The notes beneath the pieces were generated by a model. The model did not search any database and was not told where the DNA came from. It saw only the letters and a list, made by a program, of their open reading frames with translations. DNA of 64,000 nt from CAYLZW01 sp964388085 (GTDB lineage Bacteria; Myxococcota; UBA727; CAYLZW01). Every line of letters begins with the position of its first letter. The stretch's first letter is position 1. The stretch is taken from positions 1-64,000 of the forward strand of contig CAYLZW010000005.1 of the NCBI GenBank assembly GCA_964388085.1, read 5' to 3'. The position numbers and the translations under genes were made by a program. Positions 1-7,879 of this stretch are shown here, one piece after another.

Positions 1-2297
1 GGGGGTGACAGGCGGCAGTACAGTTCTTCACCATTGGCGCACGGCAGGCTGGCGTTGTTTTCAACCTCAAACTTCAGGCCTGTGACCTCATCAAGAGCCG
101 GGAAGTACGACGTCACTGAGCTGATGGAGCTGTCCAGAAGCGCGAAGTTTCCCTGCACTCGAACGAGGGCATCGAAGCCCTCAGCCGGGGTGGCCCCTTC
201 GATCAGCACGGGGCACTCGGAGATGGTCAGGGCGCCCGCGACCGACGACAGCGCGCTCATGCTGATTTCGTCGAGGTCCCCGTTCGACGAAATGGTCAGG
301 ACGCCCCCGATCTTCTCCAGCGCGCTCATGCCGATGCTGTCGAGGTCTGAGTTCGAGGAGATGGTCAGGCCGCCCCCGATCTCCTCCAACGACGGCAGCG
401 CCGCCGTCTGCATGCCGGTTGCCGTCCCACTGTTGTAGTTGCCGGCCACTGTCACGTCCCCCATCACGAACTGCAGCGCGACCAGTCCTTCCTGCGTACC
501 GAAGGTCAGCTCACGAAGAGAGAGATTTCCCTCGAGGGCAAGGTTTCCAAGAATCCGACTAAGGTTCTCGAAGCCAGTCAAGAACTGAACACCGACCATG
601 CTGCTGAGTGTAGCGGTGCCACCCACTTCCTGGAGCTTTGAGATACCACTCTGCCCATCGGCACCATCGAAGTCAGGTGAGTTTGCACTGAACAGATTCA
701 ATGCGCCCGTCACCAACGTCGCACCCGACGTCCCGAAGTTGCCAAGGTCGGCCGCCGCGAGGCCGCCCCACCAAACGACAACCTCCCCGCCGCTCGCCGC
801 CGACACCGAAGGCTCCGACTCGCACGCAACCGTGTACGTCACCACGCCATCCGCGGTCGGCCCCGAATCGACATTGCGAGCAACCGCCAACTCGAAGACC
901 TTATGGTCCGCCTCCGTCGACGACAGGTCCATCGCGACAGGCGTCGCGAAGTGACTCGCTGACACCGAGCAAGCCGAAGCGTTCAGGGTCGGAGTCGCAA
1001 GCAGCACAACGTCGGCTTCCGGGTCGGCCGCGGCCTCCTTCGTCAGCGTGCCGGTCAGCTCTTCGCCCACGAAGCCAGGCCGCACCGAGACCGACACCGT
1101 CGCTGTCGCGGAGAGGTCGCCCTTCGTGCACGTCAACTCGTGCTCACCGCTCGCCGTCACCGTCACCTGGTGTGGAGACGTCACCGTCTCGCCCGCGAGC
1201 GCGCACGTCGTCCCTTCCGCCGTTTCGAACGTGAGCGTCGCATCAGCGCCGTAATCGATCGCGTCCGGCGGGCCGGAGAACGACGTGATCAACTGTTCCA
1301 CGGTCGTCTCGGCCGACAGCGTCGCGGCCGCGTAGCCGTCGCATTCCACCTTCAGTGTGGTGGTGGCGCTCACCGTCACCTGGTGGCCTGCCTCGGCTGC
1401 CTGCTCGTCGGGAGCGGCGACGTCGTTGGCCAGCACCACACAACTATCAGCGTCGGGACCGGTGTAGGTGTAGGTGAGAGTGACCTCGACAGGATCGACC
1501 CCGAGCGCGGTGGGCGTCACCTCGTCGAGGCTCACGCGGGCCACCTCAATCGTCACGCTGTCGAGCTCGTCGCCTTCGCACACGAGCGCGTACGTACCGG
1601 ACACAGCCGCTGGGAGCGTCGTGCTCCCGGCCTGCACGTCGCCGATCGCGATATCGAACGAGAACGAAGCGGGTCCGGTGATCCCGCAGTCGGAGACACC
1701 GTTCGTCTCCCAGCTCAGCTCGCTGCTGGCGTCGCCGTTCACCTGGCTTGGCTCCGCGTTGAGCGTTCCCGCGGCGGTGACGTCGACACTGACGGCGGCC
1801 TCGTCCGCGAGCCCGTCAGCGGTCGAGCACGCGATCGTGAACTCGCTGTCCTGCTCCGGCTCCGCCACGAACGACGACGCGCCCAACGTCGGCGCGCCGA
1901 ACACCTCACCGCGGACGCTGTCGAAAGGTGTCTGGACGTACAGCGTGCAGGTGTCCGCGACCGGGTGCGTCGTCCACGACAGCGTCACCTCGGTGCCGGC
2001 CGGGACGCTCGTGAGGTCGGCGGCGAGCGCCACCTCAAAGTCATCGGGGGGGCCTGCGTCGTCGTTGGGGCCGGCGTCTTCGTCGGGGATGACCTCCGCC
2101 AGGCAGTGACCGTCAGTGGCGCAGGTCTGTCCGTCGGGACAGTCGATGCCCTCACCACACTTGAGTACGCAGATCTTCTGGCTGCAGACCTCGGTGTCGG
2201 GACAATCTCCATCGACCGAGCAATTCTCGCCGAGGAAGCTCAACGCGGGGCATCCGGTGAGCGCGACGACGACAGCAAACAAGAAGAGAGTGCGCAT
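1..2297 (-). CDS. Large lipoprotein with Cys-rich motif, Ig-like segments and L-domain-like repeats (3' end missing)
   Basis: This gene reads leftward off the window edge, so at least 765 residues are present and the C-terminus is missing. The first residues form a lipoprotein signal with lipobox LTGC (Cys16). A Cys-rich stretch follows (about residues 22-70, repeated C-x-x-D-x-D-C-P type spacing), then an acidic DAG-rich linker of the kind common in myxobacterial surface lipoproteins. The middle (about 85-480) is a series of Thr/Val/Cys-rich beta segments resembling Ig-like or Big domains. The distal part (about 540 onward) carries Leu/Ile/Gly repeats of the receptor-L/ECM33-like kind, three of them exact 23-residue units. 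It is probably anchored at the outer membrane and exposed, perhaps binding a ligand. The start at 2297 is the only ATG placing a signal peptide in frame. Plus-strand ORFs over the same bases are shadows. Function unknown. Confidence 0.85.
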   Translation of the reverse strand, partial: MRTLFLFAVVVALTGCPALSFLGENCSVDGDCPDTEVCSQKICVLKCGEGIDCPDGQTCATDGHCLAEVIPDEDAGPNDDAGPPDDFEVALAADLTSVPAGTEVTLSWTTHPVADTCTLYVQTPFDSVRGEVFGAPTLGASSFVAEPEQDSEFTIACSTADGLADEAAVSVDVTAAGTLNAEPSQVNGDASSELSWETNGVSDCGITGPASFSFDIAIGDVQAGSTTLPAAVSGTYALVCEGDELDSVTIEVARVSLDEVTPTALGVDPVEVTLTYTYTGPDADSCVVLANDVAAPDEQAAEAGHQVTVSATTTLKVECDGYAAATLSAETTVEQLITSFSGPPDAIDYGADATLTFETAEGTTCALAGETVTSPHQVTVTASGEHELTCTKGDLSATATVSVSVRPGFVGEELTGTLTKEAAADPEADVVLLATPTLNASACSVSASHFATPVAMDLSSTEADHKVFELAVARNVDSGPTADGVVTYTVACESEPSVSAASGGEVVVWWGGLAAADLGNFGTSGATLVTGALNLFSANSPDFDGADGQSGISKLQEVGGTATLSSMVGVQFLTGFENLSRILGNLALEGNLSLRELTFGTQEGLVALQFVMGDVTVAGNYNSGTATGMQTAALPSLEEIGGGLTISSNSDLDSIGMSALEKIGGVLTISSNGDLDEISMSALSSVAGALTISECPVLIEGATPAEGFDALVRVQGNFALLDSSISSVTSYFPALDEVTGLKFEVENNASLPCANGEELYCRLSP
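223..429 (-). repeat. Three tandem 69-bp coding repeats in the lipoprotein gene
   Basis: The word atggtcag recurs at 223, 292 and 361 on the plus strand, exactly 69 bases apart. The intervening bases are clearly alike (gcgcgctcatg and tcgaggtc recur in register). Each unit encodes 23 residues on the minus strand with the pattern L-x-x-I/V-x-G-x-L-T-I-S. This is a recent in-frame duplication of an L-domain-like beta-solenoid unit. Confidence 0.8.
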
Positions 2298-2442
2298 GAC
2301 GCGTCCCCCAGGAGGCAGCAGTGATGAGGCCGCGAGTGTAGCGCACAGCCGGGGTCCTGGGGGTGGCCGCCAAGCATCGCCAGGCGCGGCAGCTTGAGTA
2401 GCGAGAATCCACGCGAGCGCTTGAGCGCAGCGCCGCGACGAG

Positions 2443-2470
2443 CTGCCCTTCTCCCGTGGGAGAAGGGCAG
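2443..2470. repeat. REP-like perfect hairpin
   Basis: Two 13-base arms (ctgcccttctccc and its exact complement) are separated by gt. The cccttctccc/gggagaaggg core followed by gaggggatgaggg resembles the intergenic REP-like hairpins scattered in many GC-rich proteobacterial genomes. There is no T-run, so an intrinsic terminator is unlikely. Family membership is inferred from memory of that pattern. Confidence 0.5.
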
Positions 2471-2665
2471 GTTCGGCTGTGCTCGAGTGAAGTCGAGGGG
2501 ATGAGGGAAGGCGTGGCGCGCCTGGATCGGCGCTCGGGACGTCAGAGACGTCAGAGACGTCAGCGCCCGACGGAGGCCCGCCATCCCCCGACAGACCAGG
2601 CAGGCGTTGCGGGCGGCAGCCCGCAGTGAGGGGGAGTTGAGAAGACCGCAACGCGGGCTTCGAGC

Positions 2666-2692
2666 GGGGGGAGAGGCGAAGCCTTTCCCCCC
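2666..2692 (-). terminator. Possible terminator hairpin of the transketolase operon
   Basis: A 12-bp stem (ggggggagaggc with gcctttcccccc, one G-T pair) closes on a gaa loop. It lies 33 bases beyond the stop of the second transketolase subunit in the minus-strand direction. It lacks a U-tract, so it could instead protect the 3' end or be another REP-like element. Confidence 0.35.
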
Positions 2693-2725
2693 GTATCCGT
2701 CGGCAGCTAACGTAGGAGCGGCTCC

Positions 2726-3721
2726 CTAACGCTTCGACGTGAGCGCCGTCTCGAAGAACGTGCGCACGTCCTCCTCGATGCCCTTCGCGTCGATGCGGTG
2801 CTTCGCGTACAGGTCCGCGGGGTCGCCGGATTCGCCGAACACGTCCTGGATGCCGAGGCGCCTCATGCGCGCGGGGTGACGCTCGCAGACCACCTCGGCC
2901 ACGGCGCCGCCGAGCCCGCCGAGCACCGTGTGGTCCTCGACGGTGACGAGGCCACGGCACTCACGAGCGGCCTTCTCGATACAGCCCTCGTCGACGGGCT
3001 TGATGCTGCTCGCGTTCACGACGCGGGCGCGGATGCCCGAGCGGTGCAGCGCGAGGCCCGCCGCGACGGCGAAGCCGACGGTGCCGCCGGTGGCGAAGAT
3101 ACAGACGTCATCGCCGTCGACGAGCGTGGGCCACACACCGGCCTCGAACCGGTAATCGTCCGAATGCACGCGCGGCAGGTCCTGTCGCGTGAGGCGCAGG
3201 TACGCCGGCCGTGCATCGCTGCCGAGGGCGTGCACCATCTGGGCGCACTCGAGGTCGTCGGCGGGCTGCAGCACGAGCATGCCGGCGAGGGAGCGCATGA
3301 GCGCGAGGTCCTCGAGGCCCTGCTGCGAATAGCCGTCCGGGCCGATGCCGACGCCCGCGTGCGTGCCGACGATGCGCACGCGCGCCTCCGAGTAGGCGAC
3401 GCTCATCTTGATCTGGTCGAAGCGCCCGGTGATGAAGCACGCGAACGAGCAGCAGAAGGGCGTGTAGCCGCTGAGCGCGAGACCGGCGGCGGTGCCGATC
3501 ATGTTCGCCTCCTGGATGCCCATCTCGAAGAAGCGCTCCGGGTGCGCCTTGCCGAACACCATGCTCATGGTGCTCTTCGACAGGTCGGCGTCGAGGGCGA
3601 GGACCTTCTCGTCCTTGTCACCGAGCGCCTTGAGCGCGTCGCCGAAGGCCTTGCGGGTGGCCATGGGCTTTACGTCGCTCGGCGTCATGAGGCGGGGATC
3701 CTTCGTCGTGGCGGCGTTCAT
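2726..3721 (-). CDS. Transketolase, C-terminal subunit
   Basis: 331 residues matching the pyrimidine-binding plus C-terminal halves of transketolase. With the N-terminal subunit it would move two-carbon ketol units between sugar phosphates in the pentose phosphate pathway, or act in a related thiamine-diphosphate ketol transfer. The family landmark EMGIQEANMIG contains the Glu that activates the cofactor. FITGRFDQIKMSVAY and GPDGYSQQGLEDLALMRS are typical of the pyrimidine-binding domain. The C-terminal domain runs from about residue 200. Its ATG overlaps the stop of the N-terminal subunit by four bases, so the two are translationally coupled. Two-subunit transketolases are common in archaea, actinobacteria and some deltaproteobacteria; full-length enzymes are about 650 residues. 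Confidence 0.93.
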   Translation of the reverse strand: MNAATTKDPRLMTPSDVKPMATRKAFGDALKALGDKDEKVLALDADLSKSTMSMVFGKAHPERFFEMGIQEANMIGTAAGLALSGYTPFCCSFACFITGRFDQIKMSVAYSEARVRIVGTHAGVGIGPDGYSQQGLEDLALMRSLAGMLVLQPADDLECAQMVHALGSDARPAYLRLTRQDLPRVHSDDYRFEAGVWPTLVDGDDVCIFATGGTVGFAVAAGLALHRSGIRARVVNASSIKPVDEGCIEKAARECRGLVTVEDHTVLGGLGGAVAEVVCERHPARMRRLGIQDVFGESGDPADLYAKHRIDAKGIEEDVRTFFETALTSKR

Positions 3722-4584
3722 CGCGCACCTCCCTCGAGCTCCAGCTTGGCCTTGGCGAGCTCGTCGGCAGACGGCGCTTTGCCGTGCCAGCCGACGGTGT
3801 CGCTCTCCATGAACGACACGCCCTTGCCCTTCACCGTGTCGGCGATGACGAAGGTCGGCCGCTCGGTCTCCGCGCGCGCGATGGCGAGCGCGCCGCGGAT
3901 GGCGGAGATGTCGTGCCCGTCGATCTCGACGACGTGCCAGCCGAAGGCGTCGAGCTTCTCCTTCAGCGGCAAAAGCGGCATGACGTCCTCGACGAGGCCG
4001 TCGATCTGACCCTTGTTCCAGTCGAGGAACGCCGTCAGGTTCGGCACGCCGAGGTGCGGCGCGCTCATGAGCGCCTCCCAGACCTGGCCCTCCTGCATCT
4101 CTCCGTCGCCGAGCAGCGCGTACACGCGAAAGGCGGGCCCGTTCTTGCCGCCCTTGAGCTTGCCGGCGAGCGCGATGCCCTGCGCGACGCTGAGGCCCTG
4201 TCCGAGCGAGCCCGTGGACGCCTCGATGCCGGGCAGGAGCGCGTTCGCCGGGTGCCCCTGCAGCGCCGAGCCGAGCTGGCGCAGCGTCGGGAGCAGACCC
4301 TCGTCGAAGAAGCCGCGCTCGGCCAGCACCGCGTAGAGCGCGGGGACGCCGTGTCCCTTCGAGAGCACGAAGCGATCGCGCTCGTCCCAGTCGGGCCGCT
4401 TGGCGTCGAAGCGCATCTCGCCCGAGTAGAGCGAGAGGATGATGTCGAGGGCGCTCAGCGAGCCACCGGGGTGACCGCTGCCGGCGCGCTGCAACATCTC
4501 GAGGACGCCAATGCGCAGCCGGCGGGCGACGGCACGAAGCTCGTCATCCGCGAGCTCGGGGGCGCGGGGGGTGTCTTTTGCCAT
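3718..4584 (-). CDS. Transketolase, N-terminal subunit
   Basis: 288 residues matching the thiamine-diphosphate pyrophosphate-binding half of transketolase. GSGHPGGSLSALDI, SKGHGVPALYAVLAERG, the GDGEMQEG diphosphate/metal motif and DWNKGQIDG are all present. It forms the split enzyme with the downstream gene. I chose the ATG at 4584 because GGAG sits six bases upstream and the homologous region begins just after it. A GTG at 4704 would add 40 Pro/Ala-rich residues without a good ribosome binding site, so it is less likely. The operon is divergent from the pseudo-receiver gene at 4777. Confidence 0.9.
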   Translation of the reverse strand: MAKDTPRAPELADDELRAVARRLRIGVLEMLQRAGSGHPGGSLSALDIILSLYSGEMRFDAKRPDWDERDRFVLSKGHGVPALYAVLAERGFFDEGLLPTLRQLGSALQGHPANALLPGIEASTGSLGQGLSVAQGIALAGKLKGGKNGPAFRVYALLGDGEMQEGQVWEALMSAPHLGVPNLTAFLDWNKGQIDGLVEDVMPLLPLKEKLDAFGWHVVEIDGHDISAIRGALAIARAETERPTFVIADTVKGKGVSFMESDTVGWHGKAPSADELAKAKLELEGGAR

Positions 4585-4776
4585 GGGTGTCTCCGTCGGG
4601 GACGAGTCGGCGGCGAGGTCGGAAAGGCGCGGCTTCGCGGGTGCTGTAGGGGCGTCTCCTCCCCGAGGCAACCCCGGGATCCCGCGCGGCGCGGGCTGAG
4701 TCACCTTGAGCGCGAGGGGCGAGCGGCGATATCCGTGAAGAGCGGGGGGCGGGCGCGCGGCCCACGAGCGGAGCGG

Positions 4777-5973
4777 ATGGCCCAGGCGGTGCTCATCGTC
4801 GAGCAGGACGATCTACGGCGGAGCCAGCTACGCTCGGCGTTCGCGGCGCGCGGCGTGCCGGTCTACGAGGCCGCCGACGCCGCCGCGGCCATGCTCACCC
4901 TCGGGCGCGCGGACCTCGGCGCCTTGCTCGCGAGCGAGGGCAGGCGCCACCTGTCGCTCAAGGGGCTCTGCCTGCTCGCGCGCCGGCGTCATCCGGGCAT
5001 TCGGCTGGTGGTGCTCTCGCACGACGACGTGACCGAGGCGGAGCTGCGACAGCGGCTCGGCGTCGACTTCGATCTGTGGCCGCAGGAGGTCGCCGCGCAC
5101 GAGGCCGTCGACGCGCTGCTCGCCGCCGCCCCGTCGCTGCTCTCGCCCTTCGACCTGCCGGCCCCGACCGAGGTCGTGCAGGCGCCGCCTCGCTTCAGCC
5201 AGACGCGCCCGCAAGAGGAGGCGCCCCGAACGGACTCGGCCAGCGCCCCCACCCGGCAGGCGCCGAGGACGGCGGCGCGCTCGACGCGGACGTGCTCGGA
5301 CGCGTCGATCCCCCTCGCCGACGCGAGCACGCGGATGGCGGCCGCGCCGCCCGAGGACTTCGCCGAGACCACGCTCGTCGACGAGGAGACCGCGGTGGAG
5401 GTGCCCTCGCTCGACGACGTCTCTGCGCTCGACGACGTCTCCTCGCTCGACGAGCCGGAGCCGCGCTCCTGGTTCGCCGAGCCCGCCGACACGGACCCTG
5501 CCAGCGGCGGGCACGCCTTCGCCGGCGACAGGGCGCCCCCGGACGCTCCCCAGAGAGAGCTGCCCGCGGCGCCGCGGGGCACGCCGGTGCTCGACGGCGC
5601 CCCGACGGTGGAGGTGCCGCGCGTCTCGGAGGCCTATGACGCGCGCGATCGCGCCGCTGCACAGGCCGCGCTGCGAGACGAGATCTTCGCGCTCTACCGG
5701 CGCCTCCAGCCCCTCGCCCGCCCGGCGCTCGTGCTCGGCGTGCCCCTCGACGCGAGCCTCCCGGAGGTCGAGCGCGCCTACCGGGGACGGATGGCGGCGC
5801 TCGATCCGGAGCGCGTCGCCGCGGGCGCGGCGGGCGACGTCGTGCGCGCTCGCATGGACGAGCTGCGGGCGAAGGTCGCGCGCGCGTACGAGGCGATGCG
5901 GCTGCAGCTCGAGACGAGCGGCAGCCGCCGACCCGCTCGTCGAGGCCGGAAGGGGGACACGAACCCGTGGTGA
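4777..5973 (+). CDS. Pseudo-receiver protein with acidic linker and degenerate J-like C-terminus
   Basis: 398 residues in three parts. Residues 1-115 look like a CheY-type receiver: VLIVEQDD at beta-1, then alternating helices and strands with RLVVLSHDD at the beta-4 position. The phosphoacceptor Asp at the end of beta-3 is not there (ALLASEG), so it is probably not phosphorylated in the normal way. About 130-300 is a Pro/Ala/Asp/Glu/Ser linker. About 300-385 is helical and J-domain-like (LVLGVPLDASLPEVERAYRGR), but the HPD tripeptide is replaced by LDP. Such parts occur in myxobacterial regulatory scaffolds; the real function is unknown. The ATG at 4777 begins the conserved region; a longer in-frame reading upstream is the antisense of the transketolase gene. 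Confidence 0.75.
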   Translation: MAQAVLIVEQDDLRRSQLRSAFAARGVPVYEAADAAAAMLTLGRADLGALLASEGRRHLSLKGLCLLARRRHPGIRLVVLSHDDVTEAELRQRLGVDFDLWPQEVAAHEAVDALLAAAPSLLSPFDLPAPTEVVQAPPRFSQTRPQEEAPRTDSASAPTRQAPRTAARSTRTCSDASIPLADASTRMAAAPPEDFAETTLVDEETAVEVPSLDDVSALDDVSSLDEPEPRSWFAEPADTDPASGGHAFAGDRAPPDAPQRELPAAPRGTPVLDGAPTVEVPRVSEAYDARDRAAAQAALRDEIFALYRRLQPLARPALVLGVPLDASLPEVERAYRGRMAALDPERVAAGAAGDVVRARMDELRAKVARAYEAMRLQLETSGSRRPARRGRKGDTNPW

Positions 5974-5981
5974 CGCTGCGC

Positions 5982-5998
5982 CAGGGCGCCTCGCCCTG
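5982..5998 (+). terminator. Weak hairpin after the pseudo-receiver gene
   Basis: cagggcg and cgccctg form a 7-bp stem with a 3-base loop, nine bases after the stop. No T-run follows, so termination is uncertain. Confidence 0.3.
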
Positions 5999-6135
5999 TG
6001 CGTGACGATGTGACCCAAGGTGGGAGAGCGCCTCACTGTGCAGCGAAGCGGGAGCGCGCGCGGCCAGGCGCCGTGCCGTGGCAAGGCCTGCGCGCGCCTC
6101 GGCGCGATCGCGGCCACTGGCGTGAAAAGCGTGTC

Positions 6136-6151
6136 GGGCACGAGGCTTGCG
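6136..6151 (+). promoter_or_regulatory. Candidate sigma-54 promoter for the response regulator
   Basis: gggcacgaggcttgcg matches the -24/-12 consensus TGGCACG-N4-TTGC except for the first base. The invariant GG and GC are exactly ten bases apart. Transcription would start near 6162, about 39 bases before the ATG at 6201. Confidence 0.42.
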
Positions 6152-6200
6152 GACCGTTCCGCAGCCTTCTTGTCACGACGCGCCTCGGAGGATCCCCGCG

Positions 6201-6668
6201 ATGAACAACGACCCTGTGCGCTCCACCGTGACGGGGGCCGAGGACTGGAGCCTCGTCGATCCTCCCGAAGGGTTGTGGGGCCCGGTGCGCGTCCTGCTGG
6301 CCGAGGACGACGACGAGCTTCGCTGGGCGCTCGCGGAGGTGTTCCGGCACTCCGGCTACGACGTCACCGCGGTGTCGAACGGCGCCAAGCTCGTCGACGC
6401 GCTGGCGGGCTGTCTGTTGCCGGGCGGCCGCCCCCCCGACGTCGTCATCACGGACATGCGCATGCCCGGCTTCAACGGCTTGCGTGTGCTCGAGGGCTTC
6501 CGCGCCGCCGGCTGGCCGACGCCCTTCATCGTCATCACCGCCTTCGGTGACGAGGAGACGCGACGGCGAGCGAAGCGGGCGGGAGCGACGGCCTTCCTCG
6601 ACAAGCCCATCGACCCGCTCGAGCTCGAGGAGGCGGTCCGCACGGCGGTCGCCGATCGGACTCCGTGA
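6201..6668 (+). CDS. Single-domain response regulator (receiver only)
   Basis: 155 residues, with a CheY-like receiver from about residue 28. It has the acidic pocket AEDDDELRWAL, the phosphoacceptor in VVITDMRMPGFNGL, the Thr switch in VITAFGD and the Lys in FLDKPID, so all catalytic residues are present. No output domain follows, so it should act by protein contact in a phosphorelay, as many myxobacterial receivers do. The start at 6201 has GGAGG nine bases upstream; an upstream in-frame ATG at 6147 lacks one. No kinase gene is beside it. A sigma-54-like promoter lies in the upstream gap. Confidence 0.9.
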   Translation: MNNDPVRSTVTGAEDWSLVDPPEGLWGPVRVLLAEDDDELRWALAEVFRHSGYDVTAVSNGAKLVDALAGCLLPGGRPPDVVITDMRMPGFNGLRVLEGFRAAGWPTPFIVITAFGDEETRRRAKRAGATAFLDKPIDPLELEEAVRTAVADRTP

Positions 6669-6760
6669 GACGTCGCGGCCGTGAATTCGATCCGTCCGTG
6701 CACGGGTGTTAACTCCCGGGAGCGCGCCGCCTGCGATCGGCGCCGCCGAGGAGGATCGCG

Positions 6761-7120
6761 ATGCCCGAGGCCGAGCTGCGTCCCCGTGACGGGCGCGAGC
6801 ACGACCGCTACCCGCTCGCGCTGGACGTCCGCGTCGACCTGCCAAGCGGCGGCGACAGCGTCGAGGCAGGGCTCTTGAACGTCTCCTACGGCGGACTCTC
6901 TTTGACCGCGCCCGTCGGCGCCTTGCCGCTCGGCGCCGCCGTGGAGGTGAGCCTGCCGCTCGAGCCGGGCGTCAGCGTGCGCCTCACCGGCGTCGTCTGC
7001 TGGCGTCGCGGCGCGGAGGTGGGCGTTCGCTTCGAAGGGCTCCGCCGCGCCGCGCGCCTCGCGGTGCAGGCGCTCGTCGACGAGGCGAAGCGGTCCTTCG
7101 CCGCTACTGGAACGGGCTGA
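6761..7120 (+). CDS. PilZ-domain protein (c-di-GMP receptor type)
   Basis: 119 residues forming one PilZ domain. The two c-di-GMP motifs are visible: REHDR (R-x3-R) near residue 11 and NVSYGG (D/N-x-S-x-x-G type) near residue 43. Beta strands rich in Val/Leu follow, then VCWRRGAEVGVRFEG, the usual end of the barrel. It probably binds cyclic-di-GMP and acts on a partner. AGGAGG lies six bases before the ATG. The 3' end overlaps the convergent enoyl-CoA hydratase gene by 17 bases. Confidence 0.88.
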   Translation: MPEAELRPRDGREHDRYPLALDVRVDLPSGGDSVEAGLLNVSYGGLSLTAPVGALPLGAAVEVSLPLEPGVSVRLTGVVCWRRGAEVGVRFEGLRRAARLAVQALVDEAKRSFAATGTG

Positions 7121-7877
7121 AGTCGGGCGCGCGCTTCTCGAAGAACGCGGTGAACGCCTCGGTGGCCTCGGGGGAGCCGAGGCGCTCCAGGAACGCGGCG
7201 CCTTCGCGCATCATCGTCTCCTTCACCTCGTCGCGGTAAGGCCCGCGCAGCAGCTCTTTGGTCGCGCGCAGCGAGGCGGCGGGCTTCGCGGCCAGACGGC
7301 GCACGCGATCCATGACGTCGTCGTCGAAGCGGGCGGCCGGGAAGATCTCGTTCACGAGGCCGGCGCGCTCGGCCACCGCGGCGGAGAACGGCTCCCCGAA
7401 CATGAGCAGCTCGGTCGCCTTCTGCATGCCCGCGACGCGCGGCAGGAGGACGCTGGACGCGCCTTCGGGGCAGAGGCCGAGGTTCACAAAGGGCATGTGC
7501 AGCTTCGCGTCCTCGCGCGCGTACACGAGGTCACAGTGCAGCAGCGCCGTGGTGCCGATGCCGATGGCCGCGCCCTGCACGGCGGCGACGAGCGGCTTTT
7601 GGAGCTCGACGAGCTTCATCAGGATCTGAAACACGGGACTGTCGAATCCCGCGGGCGGGGCGTTCATGAAGTCCTTGATGTCGTTGCCGCTGGTGAACAG
7701 GTCGCCGACGGAGCGCAGCAGGATGACGCGCACGGCCGGATCTTCCTCGGCGCGCGTGAAGCCCGCGACGAGGTCGGCGTACATCTGCACGGTGAGCGCG
7801 TTCTTCTTCTCGGGGCGGTTCAGCGTCAGCGTCGCGATGCCGGCTTCGGACGAATACAGGACATGCTGCTCGGTCAT
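7104..7877 (-). CDS. Enoyl-CoA hydratase/isomerase family protein
   Basis: 257 residues, the usual crotonase length. LTLNRPEKKNALT is the N-terminal family signature. FTSGNDIKDF holds the first oxyanion-hole backbone, and the VAAVQGAAIGIGTTALLHCD region the second. It should act on an acyl-CoA, as hydratase or isomerase in fatty-acid or related degradation; the substrate cannot be read from the sequence. The ATG at 7877 has GAGAGG about seven bases upstream and starts two bases after the tcdA stop, so the two form an operon. A longer reading upstream is in the wrong frame relative to tcdA. Confidence 0.9.
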   Translation of the reverse strand: MTEQHVLYSSEAGIATLTLNRPEKKNALTVQMYADLVAGFTRAEEDPAVRVILLRSVGDLFTSGNDIKDFMNAPPAGFDSPVFQILMKLVELQKPLVAAVQGAAIGIGTTALLHCDLVYAREDAKLHMPFVNLGLCPEGASSVLLPRVAGMQKATELLMFGEPFSAAVAERAGLVNEIFPAARFDDDVMDRVRRLAAKPAASLRATKELLRGPYRDEVKETMMREGAAFLERLGSPEATEAFTAFFEKRAPDFSPFQ

Positions 7878-7879
7878 GT

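Larger units (their letters stand above)
2298..2725. other. Gene-free spacer with hairpins
   Basis: This 428-base stretch lies between the start of the lipoprotein gene and the end of the transketolase operon. I see no coding region. It contains a 13-bp near-perfect hairpin (2443-2470), three copies of the 9-mer gacgtcaga/gacgtcagc near 2536-2566, a gcgggc/gcccgc hairpin near 2608-2622 and a 12-bp hairpin at 2666-2692. Any promoter of the lipoprotein gene should lie in its left part; I could not identify one. Confidence 0.6.

Noticed and set aside
1140..2324. A 394-residue plus-strand frame near the left edge
   Set aside because: Antisense to the partial lipoprotein, whose signal peptide, lipobox and Cys motifs make the minus strand the coding one.
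3784..4776. N-terminal extension of the pseudo-receiver gene
   Set aside because: In frame but antisense to the transketolase subunit; conserved sequence begins only at the ATG at 4777.
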